Source: Harmonia axyridis
Lineage: Eukaryota; Arthropoda; Insecta; Coleoptera; Coccinellidae
DNA length: 64,000 nucleotides
Assembly (NCBI RefSeq): GCF_914767665.1
Contig: NC_059504.1
Location: forward strand, 43,803,720-43,867,719
Reading direction: 5' to 3'
In this document: piece after piece, positions 55,373-64,000 of the stretch
How the letters are laid out: each line of letters starts with the position of its first letter
Numbering within the stretch: the stretch's first letter is position 1
Made by a program: the position numbers and the translations under genes
The notes under the pieces: generated by a model
What the model saw: the letters and a program-made list of their open reading frames with translations, nothing else
Database searches by the model: none
Told to the model about the DNA's origin: nothing

Positions 55373-55856
55373 GTGTACAACCTTCCTTCCGCCATTTTGC
55401 AATAGATGGTAGTCGAAATAAATAGATCATAGATGTTTTTAATTTTCTGCTTTAATATAGAGAAATCTGCGGCTGAGGCACATCGAATGCTCTCAAATAC
55501 CTATGGTGAGGCCGCTTTTATTGAAAGAACGTACCGAGAGTGGCAGGATCATTGGGAGTGACGCAAGAAGCGATTTCATAACACCTGGAAGTAATGGAAA
55601 TGATTTAGAAACAAGGAAATTGGGTGCCGTGAAAATTTAAGCCAAGAGATGTTGAACTGCTGTTGTTTGCTTGTGAACAGCTACTTACAAGGCAAAAACG
55701 AAAGAGATTTCTGCTTCACATTGTGACTGGAGACGAAAAATGGTTTCATTACGATAATCCCAAGCAAAGAAAATCATGGGGATATCCCGGCCATGTTTCT
55801 ACGCCGACGGCCAAACCGAATATTCACGGTTCCAAGGTCATACTCAGTATTTGGTG
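55373..55856 (+). mobile_element. Mariner family C 5' fragment with internal deletion
   Basis: Starts GTGTACAACCTTCCTTCCGCC, the family end. It holds EKSAAEAHRMLSNTYGE, then jumps to GSLGVTQEAIS, KRKRFLLHIVTGDEKWFHYD and GHVSTPTAKPNIHGSKVILS. It ends abruptly at TTTGGTGGTACC against the RNase H fragment. Confidence 0.8.
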
Positions 55857-56280
55857 GTACCGAGACAGCTTCAGGAGCTTTCTGGTGTAAGTAGGTGAAA
55901 TCTTCACGAATTTCTTTGCCTGAGCAAGTCTAGGAGTGTTAGTCCAGTGGATTGTCCTACTGTTCAACTCCCATAGCTGGACCGCAGCTTTGTATTGGTC
56001 TTTTCCTATCCTACAGAAAGGCTCAGGTCCAGCAGGTCTTAACCTTGATGCACTTTTTGCAAGCTCATCCGCTCTCTCATTTCCTTCAACCCCAAAGTGC
56101 CCTGTTACCCATAGTAGAGTCACCTTATTTCCTCTGGCCAGTTGCTTTATGGTGTTACGGCACTCCCAAGTCAGCAGAGACCCCTGACAGCACGATTCCA
56201 GGGATCTCAGCGTGGTTTGGCTGTCCGTGGTGATGTAGATATGCGCCCCTTTGAGGTTCATTTTGAGACACTCCTGGGCG
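55857..56280 (-). mobile_element. Non-LTR retrotransposon RNase H fragment
   Basis: Minus-strand 56261-55857 stays open. It reads GAHIYITTDSQTTLRSLESC (RNase H Asp), VTLLWVTGHFGVEGNERADE and LAKSASRLRPAGPEPFCRIG. It is wedged between mariner C (left) and mariner A (right), with both junctions abrupt. Confidence 0.85.
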
Positions 56281-56283
56281 CAA

Positions 56284-56633
56284 AAATTTCACGTCTTGGA
56301 CCTGTGAATTGGCCTCCAAGATCTTGTGATTTAACACCGCTAGACTACTTTCTGTGGGGCTATGTAAAGTCATTGGTCTATGCGGATAAGCCACAAACCC
56401 TTGACCATTTGGAAGACAACATTCGCCGTGTTATTGCCGATATACGGCCACCAATGTTGGAAAAAGTCATCGAAAATTGGACGTCCAGATTGGACTACAT
56501 CCGAGCCAGCCGTGGCGGTCATATGCCAGAAATCATATTTAAAATGTAATGCCACAAGATTATCTTGTGGATAAATAAAATTCCTCGTTGTTTTATTACA
56601 ATTTAAAGTTCTATAGCTCTAAAAAAACACCCC
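56284..56633 (+). mobile_element. Mariner family A 3' fragment
   Basis: Encodes RLGPVNWPPRSCDLTPLDYF and onward to the terminal CTAAAAAAACACCC. It is the same segment as 39,840-40,203. It is joined on the left to a non-LTR RNase H fragment and on the right to family D. Confidence 0.8.
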
Positions 56634-56639
56634 CTTACT

Positions 56640-57785
56640 ACCAAAATAACATATCAAGGCACAAGACACCAAATGGAGGAAAGCGGCACCACCAGAAGAT
56701 CGTTTATCAGTATAACATTTCCATTTTTCTGTTCTGCGATGATTTTATCTCTGTCTAAAACTCTATTTCGAAGGTCATCCTCAGCGGGATGGTAAAAAAA
56801 TTGAAACATTCGATTTTCAGAAGCCTCTGTTGAAGCGAATTTTTCACCAGCAAAATTGTTCGCCATGGACAGGAACAGATGGTAACCACTTGGTGTCAGG
56901 TCCGGACTATAAGGTGGATGCATAAAAACCTCCCAACCAAGCTCCTGGAGCTTCTGGCGAGTCACTAACAATGTGTGTGGCCTGACATTGTCCAGATGGA
57001 ATACAATTCCTCTCCTATTGTCCGAACCTGGCCGCTTCTGAGCGATTGCTTCCTTCAGACCATCCAATTTTTGACAGTATAGTTTCGAGTTAATAGTTAT
57101 GGCGTTGGGGAGCAGCTGATAGTAGATAATTTAGTGCCAATCCCACCAAACACACAGCAAAATCTTCCTGGCAGTCAATCCTAGCTTGCCGTTTCCGCCA
57201 GCTCATCGCGTTTTAACCACGACCGTTTTCGCTTGACGTTGTCGTAATTGATTCAATTTTTATAACCAGTCACCAACAGCTCCAAAAATGGGTCGATTTT
57301 GTTGCGATTCAGCAGCGACTTGCAGATGGAAATTCGATCCATGAGGTTTTTTCGTTAACTCGTGTGGTTCCATACATCGAGCTTTTTCGAGAGACCATCC
57401 TTATGCAAATGGTTCCAAACAGTTTTTTGTGCAATACTCTCGGGCAATCGAAACAGTGCTTACATGTCGGTCGCACTAGATAATGTCCATGATTTTATCA
57501 ACATTTTCAACAATTGGCCTTCCAGTGCGTGATGCATCTTCGACATCAAAATTACCGGAACGGAATAGACGAAACCAAAATTGCGTGCGATTGGCTGTTA
57601 CAGTGTCAGGACCATTATTACATTTTCAGCCGCCTGGCTTGCATTTTCGCCTTTATCGAAGAAAAACTTTAAAATATAACGTATTTTTTCTTTGATAGTG
57701 TCCATCTTTACGCACACTCAAACTGAATTGAGTCGACTAATCACAAAACTGTCAGAAAAGTTTTTGTAGTACGAAATCTCACCTT
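56640..57785 (-). mobile_element. Mariner family D, decayed copy, minus strand
   Basis: Minus-strand 57067-56654 reads MDGLKEAIAQ, FHLDNVRPHTLLVTRQK and PPYSPDLTPSGYHLFLS; the third catalytic Asp (SDYHLF) is Gly. Upstream fragments match the 3879 copy (DVRDASSTSKLPE in another frame near 57,500). The 3' terminal repeat is missing where it meets the family A fragment at 56633. Confidence 0.8.
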
Positions 57786-58102
57786 TCTAACTCCATGTTG
57801 TGGGACTCGATCGGACTTATGCAACGCGAGATACAGATAACTAAAGCCATCTATTGGAAAAATACACCCAATATTTAAGAGTATGTGTTTAATTAAGCCG
57901 GCAAATGGATCGCGAGATAGAAAATAGCATTTGCTCATCTAGCCTTAGTTCTCCGTTCCATAACAAAAATATTTATTCAGATGTGTAATAACACAAAACA
58001 GCAATTATTGAGGAGAATAGAGATGGAATCTCTAACATGTGTTCAACATCAGTTCTTATTGTAATATGAATTAAAATAATTTGTGGAATAAAAATAATAT
58101 TT

Positions 58103-58174
58103 TGGAGGAGCTGGGATTTGAACCCAGGACTTTCAGCATGCGAAGCAGACACTCTACCACTGAGTTACACCCCC
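58103..58174 (-). tRNA. tRNA-Ala (anticodon CGC), slightly degenerate
   Basis: The reverse strand folds as a 72-nt cloverleaf. The acceptor is GGGGGTG with CTCCTCC and discriminator A; the D stem is ACTC/GAGT. The anticodon loop TTCGCAT has CGC at 34-36, and the T arm is CTGGG TTCAAAT CCCAG. The G3:U70 wobble that marks alanine tRNAs is present. There is a U:U mismatch at the 6:67 acceptor pair and another in the anticodon stem. It could be a functional variant or an early pseudogene. No intron is seen. Confidence 0.8.
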
Positions 58175-59197
58175 TTGGTAATTTGGAGGAATTACAATAC
58201 CTACATTTCTTGGCGTTAAAGAAAAATGCTTTGGAAACTTCATAATGAGTAGCTATTAGTGATATCTTTTTGATTTCAATTCAATACCATTTATTTTGAA
58301 TTCGATAGCTGTGATATAATCAGAATTTCAGCAAATAAAGTTGTCTTTCCATTTTCTTTGGATGACATTTTTGACCCTGACATTAAAATTGTAGTCAATT
58401 TTTACATATTCAAACCCGAGTTGTGAAGTTCAATTGTATGTCACTCATGTTCTTAACTCTCTCGATAATCCTGAATAGATGTGAGGGTTCTCTTTATTTC
58501 TATATATCTCCCTTCCTGGTTTTGTACAGAACCCTCAACAATATTTTAACACCTTCAGAGTATAAATATTTTGAAGTTGTTAAGATCAAATCTGATGCTA
58601 TAGTCGGGTATCAACTTTTTTGGCTATTCACCATTTCAAGATCTGTCATCTAATCAAACGAACAGTAGAAATTCATGCGCTGTAGATGGTGCCGAAACAA
58701 AGCACATAGTAAAGGAATACAACAATATCAGGCAATTGTTGTGATTCTATACTATGATTCGCTTGCAAGAACAATAACGACATTCACAGGAAAATGTAAA
58801 AAAACACAATGTTTGGATGATATGTATATTATATACTTCAATAAAAGTATAACTAATAAATAATTGATCAGTATATTTTTCATCAAACAAATCTCTCGAA
58901 AATATAAAAAATGAGAATCAATCAATATAAATATATCTTATAAAATGCAATAAATCGAATTTCGATCTATTTTCAGTATAAAACGCCACAAAAAACCTTC
59001 CATTCATTTCCTAATTGAATTCCCTAGATTCTTCGGTTATGCACAACATATAGGACGGGAATTGCTACAGAAAATGTTATCATCTATTATTTCTCCTCTA
59101 AAACAACAAATCTACTTAAATGCAATATTTCTTGTATTATCTAGAGTTTAATTTTATCCTTTACTTCCAATCACTTATTTCGAAGCTTTCATCAGTC
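58175..59197. other. Non-coding stretch after tRNA, with TATA-like site
   Basis: Holds a TATA-like GTATAAAACG at 58976-58985, 213 bp before the small ORF at 59198. A 76-codon ORF at 58423-58653 begins with a leader-like MKFNCMSLMFLTLSIIL, but nothing else supports it. Confidence 0.3.
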
Positions 59198-59464
59198 ATG
59201 ATAAATGTTTTTCTACTATATTCATGCTGTCATATATTTCCCACATCGATTCAAGGAACCCCAAATGTTAAAATTGACACTATCGTCACAGGCATTTATC
59301 CCACTGCTCAATCGACTGGTGGTTTTGAAACTAAATGCTTTCCGATGAAGATGCTTCAAAAAGATTTAAAGATAGAGGTCTCGATGCCCTGTTGTAAGAG
59401 CCAAGCTATCTTCGATTCAACAAAACTACATGGTTTGTTCAATGATTGGGTCAAATGCTGTTGA
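59198..59464 (+). CDS. Possible small secreted cysteine-containing protein
   Basis: This 88-codon ORF starts with a hydrophobic leader-like segment (MINVFLLYSC to TSIQG). A hydrophilic body with several Cys residues follows and ends WVKCC. AATAAA lies 57 bp after the stop (59521-59526), and a TATA-like GTATAAAACG is at 58976-58985. I do not recognise the family. Short ATG ORFs upstream and the absence of a visible intron leave the gene unproven. The leader, Cys content and nearby polyadenylation signal make it better than chance. Confidence 0.3.
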   Translation: MINVFLLYSCCHIFPTSIQGTPNVKIDTIVTGIYPTAQSTGGFETKCFPMKMLQKDLKIEVSMPCCKSQAIFDSTKLHGLFNDWVKCC

Positions 59465-59622
59465 ACTGAGATTAGTCGATATCACTGCTGTTCACTTAAC
59501 AGAACTCAACTCAATAATCCAATAAAATATAGATGTGCAAAGAGATACAAAGAAGAAGGAATTAAGTCTTACTTAAGAATAAGATTCTGTAAAAAAAAAT
59601 GTAAATTCCCTATTCAAAGAAT

Positions 59623-59670
59623 CTACTTGACCTTGAAATGGCCAAACTCCAAGGTCAAGTAGTTTTTTTT
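59623..59670 (+). repeat. Perfect 13-bp hairpin followed by eight T
   Basis: CTACTTGACCTTG (59623-59635) pairs perfectly with CAAGGTCAAGTAG (59650-59662); a T8 run follows at once. The layout resembles the end of a Pol III transcript, but no A/B boxes were identified upstream. Confidence 0.45.
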
Positions 59671-60862
59671 GAATTTGAGTGTTAGATGTAAGATGCACAG
59701 AATCCCTGGTGTGTGTACTGATTCGATTTTGTTTCAGACTTTTTGAGATATTACACCTGTTGCTTTGGTGTTCTGCTTATAAGAGTTCTGTAAGGTGGCG
59801 CTCTTCAGAGTATAAAAGATTGTCACGAGCATACAATATATAATACTATATTCTATACTCAAAGGTCTCGAGAGTCGAGAATCGCGAGAAATATCAAATA
59901 TAAACGCTGTATGCACCATCTGCAACAGACTTGATTCCTCGAAATCAAGTATGCATAAGTCTGAAAAATCTCCTGATTTGACTGAAAGTTTTACAGGTAT
60001 AAGTAGACACGCCAGGTTTTCTATGCATCTTAGTTAGATGTCATGAAAAAGGTCATAAACGATAACCTAAAACTTAAAATGACAACTGCCAAGCCGAGTG
60101 GGCGTGGTTACCGAACCTAACCGAACCTAAGAGGAAAATTGAGGTTACGGTTGAATTACGGTTAGCGCTACTCTTTGAGGGATATGTCCACAAATATTAA
60201 CTTTTCTAGTAACCATCAAGTAGCCTCATTTTTCCTTTCATAAAGTTATTCCAGAGAATACTTGTGGTTCAGTAGAATAGTGCAATAATCAAAGCATCTG
60301 GGTGATACGAAATCGAATAAACAAGAGTTCTCTTTCAATGTCGAAGTGGGGATAAAATTGAATAAAATTTTCCTAACCTATTGGAGAGCGACTAATATTC
60401 AAACCGCAGCGCTAGCGCAGGCAGCAACTGTCACCATCCCCACTACAACATTGAAAGGGAACTCAGATGTTTTGATTGTTGCATTGTTTCACTTTAATGC
60501 AATTATCAAACTTGTCTAATGCTTTGGGTATCCAAGGATCATCCATAACCAACATTCAAACAAAGCAATACCCATCAAATGTTAGCACTATTAAATACTC
60601 ATTTCTATTATTATCTTTCACATTCAATTCCTACCCTACTTTTTTCAATTTCAACATTTTCAGCTTCAACGGAATTATACCGAACAAGACTTCTCAAATT
60701 ATCAGTCCATTCGAATTTTCATGGAAGATTCTTTGTGACATCTTCACATTTAAAGCTTTCTCTAATAATTCATTTCATTCTATTCCGAATCACTCTAACT
60801 GGATATGATAGTCAAGCATTGTGGCGATATGGTTTGGGGAAAGACAGTTATGTGCGTTGTTA
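59671..60862. other. Region 3' of the last seen dystrophin exon
   Basis: Would hold the dystrophin 3' UTR or a further small exon on the minus strand; neither could be identified. A doubled ACCGAACCTA is at about 60,112-60,131. Confidence 0.35.
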
Positions 60863-61049
60863 ACGATGATCTGCAGGTGGAGGAGGTTGACTTACTCTAC
60901 CAGGATTATCTTGATTGAGTTGGGAAGCAGTAACACTTCGAGTTTGTAATGTTGATGTCGAGGGTTCATCTAAAAGTTGCCTTAATCTTTGTAATTGTGC
61001 TTCAAGCTGCCTATTATGGTCCTCGAGGATTTGCATCCTAGCTTCCAAA
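60863..61049 (-). CDS. Dys: Dystrophin exon with second coiled coil
   Basis: This exon starts after TTTCATAG. The split Arg codon joins the upstream exon in phase. It encodes [20 protein letters not shown] and [12 protein letters not shown], near-invariant in dystrophins, then a Ser/Thr/Gln-rich tail. The 3' border is uncertain: the frame stops at 60860-60862, and the only GT there is a weak donor. Confidence 0.88.
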
Positions 61050-61993
61050 CTATGAAATAAAAAATAAAAATTAAATTAGTCATTTACAATAATGCAGAAG
61101 GCATTTCGTTTAGTGATTTTTGCATTGCATGGTTGACAGAACCGTTTTCTGCATTACGAATTTGACAAATAATAGATAAATCTGTGACAGGAGAGTTCCG
61201 TGTACTAAGATATAATAATGAAATATAAACATAAAATCTGTGTGGAACTGAAATAACCCCACACGATTTTGTTCTACAAGGTATGGCAGATTTGAACGGA
61301 TTTTCCACAGAATTAGAGAAAATAAATCCTTCAACAATTGTAGTGGTTAACGCTTGAGTTTGATAGTTCGATTAAGATAAAACAAAGCATAATACTTACC
61401 GTCCTTTGTGCTGTCTCAGGAGTCTTGCCTCAGCCAGAACATCATGTTGAGGTTGTTGAGGAGGTTGTGGAGCAGTTCCCCTCTGCAGCTGTTCGTATTC
61501 CTGTAGTAAAGCCACATTTTCAGCTTCTAATTCCCTGATCATATCTTGCAGTTCCGCCCTCTGTTCTTCATCAATTACCATCATAAGCTGCCCAGGACTT
61601 GCAGGTGCACCTTCCAAAGACTGACAATAATCAGCTATTAATCTATGTTCGTCATCAGGAGATGCTGCCCTCAATTCTACCTCTGCTAAACGACTAGCAT
61701 AAATTTCCAGTCTTGAGTGCATATCATTGTGTTGCGGTGACGCCACTGGACTCTCTAGTTCATCCCCTTCCAGTACCGATCTCACCGGGAGGTAACCAAC
61801 TCTAGGATGCTTCATAAAGTATCGCTTACTTTTGAACTTGTTCTTCAAAGCTTTTGTAAAGTCGCGCATATCTTCGATTGAAGTAGTAGCTGCGCAATAT
61901 TCATGCATTGGATGTGAAAGTTTATGGCTTTTTGTCAGACGTCCAGAAAAGAAGCAAGCTTGACACATGTCAAAATTGAAACATTTGAGACAC
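60863..61993 (-). CDS. Dys: Dystrophin C-terminal exons (ZZ end, syntrophin region, coiled coil)
   Basis: Two exons are seen, 61993-61400 and 61049-about 60863. The first opens after TTTCTAG with [18 protein letters not shown], the second half of the ZZ zinc finger of dystrophin. [11 protein letters not shown], then [21 protein letters not shown] and a coiled coil ([20 protein letters not shown]) follow. It ends CG/GTAAGT, and the next exon starts after TTTCATAG to give [20 protein letters not shown], the conserved second coiled-coil motif. Dystrophin links actin to the dystroglycan complex at the muscle membrane, and this part binds dystrobrevin and syntrophin. In the genomic frame a stop follows ADHR (60862-60860); it may be the true end, or a splice to a further exon may occur. 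Actin-binding, spectrin and WW exons lie off the right edge. Confidence 0.95.
61400..61993 (-). CDS. Dys: Dystrophin exon with ZZ end and first coiled coil
   Basis: Acceptor ATTTCTAG and donor ACG/GTAAGT border a 594-nt open exon. It carries the Cys/His ligands of the ZZ finger end, the conserved EF/ZZ-distal segment ([15 protein letters not shown]) and a leucine-rich heptad region followed by a Gln/Pro-rich stretch. Confidence 0.94.
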
Positions 61994-62139
61994 CTAGAAA
62001 TGATCCATAATTAAAAATGGTGTTGTAATTTGATAAAGGTCTTTGTTTTTAATTTTTCTTGTATACAGAGTGAGATTTAAGTATGAAAAATCTTAATCAT
62101 CTAGTAAACGGATCAAACGATTTTTATATACTAACTGAC

Positions 62140-63075
62140 AAAGAAACTGTAACACCCAGAAGGAGCTGTTTAAATTTTAATTTTTTTTTGGTAAAACAGA
62201 TATAGTATAGCAAGGAGTAAATGATTGAAATTTGGAGAAAAAACGAAGAGTTTTCAATTTTTTTTTAATAAATTTGTTAATATGTTTGTCCACCGCAATT
62301 ATCTATACACTCCCAAACACGTATCCGTATTGATGCAATAAGATGGTCTATTACTTCTTGAGGGATACTTTGCCAAGCTACCTGTACTTCATGTCTCAGA
62401 GCCGCCAAAGTCCGTGGGGGCTGGGGTAAATTTCCAAGCCTACTACCCATGATGTTCCAAACATGCACTATGGACAAAGATCGGAAGATCTGGGCGGCAT
62501 TGGCAGAAGATTCACATGAGTCGCTTCCAAAAAGTTTACACTAACTCTGGCAATATGAGGTAGGGCATTATCTTGCTGAAATATTGGATACTCAATCTGG
62601 TTGAGGTAAGGGAGAACATATGGCTCCACTATTTCTTGAAGGTAACGCAGCGACGTCAGAGGTAACACAAGATGGGGGTCGATAATGCTGCAGTCCAAAA
62701 GACCTTATCCGGCGGTAAAACGGACAGTCACAGGATGGCGTTGTTCTCCTAACCTCTCATCAGGCAAATGTCGAGTTGTCGCAAATCGGTCTCTAATGGC
62801 TATAAGTCTTATACGTTGATCTTGAACTTCATTTGTGCCCCTTCGACGTCCGGTGCCTACTATTCTTCGATTTTAGGCATTATCAAATCACGCTTGACAA
62901 CATCTCATAACAGTAGATTTCTGTTTGTGCGGTTAGCAATTTCTCGAAATGACAACCCCGCCTCCCGTAGACCAATAGTTCGACCTCTTTCAAATTCACT
63001 TAGCTGGTGATAAATTCCGCGTACATGTTCTAGGCTTTGGACCTCCTCCAACAGCTGGTTGGTTGTAAAATTTTA
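62140..63075 (-). mobile_element. Tc1-like element fragment in or near dystrophin
   Basis: Starts with a terminal-repeat-like ACTGACAAAGAAACTGTAAC at about 62,133-62,152. The minus strand encodes IFQQDNALPHIARVSVNFLE (second Asp) and PPRSSDLCP then a frameshift. VHVWNIMGSRLGNLPQPP and VIDHLIASIRIRVWECIDNC follow. N-terminal blocks are recognisable only weakly near 62,780-63,000. The right terminal repeat was not found. Confidence 0.75.
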
Positions 63076-64000
63076 AAAACTTGCAAAAAACGACACAATA
63101 TTTAAGTAACAAAAATTAATTGTTGTCTAGATATTGACGATGGACTATATGTTAGGTTAAGACGGCAGGCGAACGCTTGCCGAAACATCGGGAACATCTA
63201 ACCGCACAGATGATGGAAATATCCCAAATTCTGCTGCCCCCCTAAAATTTGACATACCAAGACTGAAAGATTAGCAGAACTTCAATTTTGCTGTAATTGG
63301 CCCCCCCAAAAAAAATCCGGGCCCCTCTTGGCCACCCCTATTTTTGAAAGCTGGCGTCGCCACTGTGTTGCAGTTTCATTGTCAGTTAGTATAAATTTTG
63401 GTGTGCAAGGATCTTGTGATATATTCAAGATTATGATATTTACATTGTTGTCAGATCTTTCCTTTTTCCGGAATAATAATGAAATTTGTTATGTCAGATG
63501 GATCTCCCTATAATTTTTTTTCTTTTTTCGATATCCCATAGAAAAAGTCAATATGTTTCTTGTCATTCTCTATTCCTAAATGTCATAATTTTGGAGAAGT
63601 TGAAATAATACATTTAGATGGCTATGATTGCTTAAAATCGTTTAATTCAAATAATTCTTAAATGTTTGTTTCATGTTGGGATACGTTCACATTTGAGTAG
63701 TAGAAAAATTAGGAATTTTAAATAACATACAGTAAAGGCGATTACATCAGATGCTCAAAATGGTATGTTGTATGGTTGTCCTTTTACTTCAACACAACAA
63801 ACCATGCTATTTTTGAAACTTTGCAATCCTAATTTATTGAAAAGTCAAGGTCGTTTTTGTAGCAGCCATAGGCATCTGTATTATTTTAACTTCAGTGAAA
63901 ATAATGGAAATGTAGCTATAACTCGGAAATTATGACATTTAGGTAAAGGGAACATTACATGAAAAATAATCAGTATTTCTCAATCATTTCAAGAGGCAAA
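63076..64000. other. Dys: Dystrophin intron, right edge
   Basis: No exon of dystrophin was recognised. A C-rich/G-rich patch (63,236-63,364) ending GGCGTCGCCACTG resembles a hAT-type short-element end. Confidence 0.4.

Noticed and set aside
57483..57695. 70-codon plus-strand ORF
   Set aside because: It is the opposite strand of the decayed mariner D copy.
60476..60863. Plus-strand ORFs of about 95-110 codons
   Set aside because: Low-complexity Phe/Ser/Asn-rich composition, antisense to the dystrophin 3' region, no start context or family.
61110..61337. Minus-strand ORFs between the two dystrophin exons
   Set aside because: They lie wholly in the intron bounded by clear donor and acceptor sites and lack dystrophin motifs.

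Overview
The window looks like nuclear DNA of an insect, probably a beetle. It is AT-rich, its genes have short coding exons with GT/AG splice sites, and many DNA transposons are present. The beetle assignment is an inference from overall character; the sequence proves only an insect-like animal. Three host genes are recognisable, plus one tRNA-Ala.

Left part (1-13,100): the 3' portion of a class IIa histone deacetylase gene (HDAC4) on the + strand. Its exons lie at 3603-3670, 7314-7905 and 11502-12915, and the splice phases fit exactly. The N-terminal exons are off the left edge. The introns hold mariner-type copies, a fold-back element and a non-LTR retrotransposon fragment. The deacetylase domain is complete in length, but the codon for one zinc-ligand Asp reads Gly. 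Positions 13,100-16,590 are intergenic, followed by a cluster of palindromes and a short inverted-repeat element.

Middle part (18,407-30,600): an alpha-1,3-fucosyltransferase gene (GT10 family, FucTA-like) on the - strand, convergent with HDAC4. It has four coding exons and 444 codons. The introns contain a nearly intact Tc1 element, mariner copies, non-LTR fragments and a fold-back element with arms of about 440 bp. Just upstream of its first coding exon lies a Tc1 element (30,635-35,124) that was itself hit by an apparently complete hAT element (32,073-35,027) with a perfect 8-bp target duplication.

Right-middle part (35,100-57,800): transposon-dominated. It holds a hAT fragment, a chimeric inverted mariner cluster (38,040-40,203), and a young BEL/Pao LTR retrotransposon (42,715-48,323) with LTRs differing at two positions in 396. 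It also holds about six tandem copies of a roughly 757-bp satellite whose units carry internal inverted repeats (48,600-53,030), an internally deleted Tc1 (53,514-54,491), and a mosaic of four transposon fragments (55,373-57,785).

Right end (58,100-64,000): a tRNA-Ala(CGC), a possible small secreted-protein gene, and the ZZ/coiled-coil C-terminal exons of dystrophin on the - strand, whose remaining exons lie off the right edge. No evidence of a wholly new coding system was found. The strongest points for follow-up are the HDAC4 zinc-ligand change, the satellite with built-in hairpins, the nested hAT and the hairpin at 17,041-17,084.
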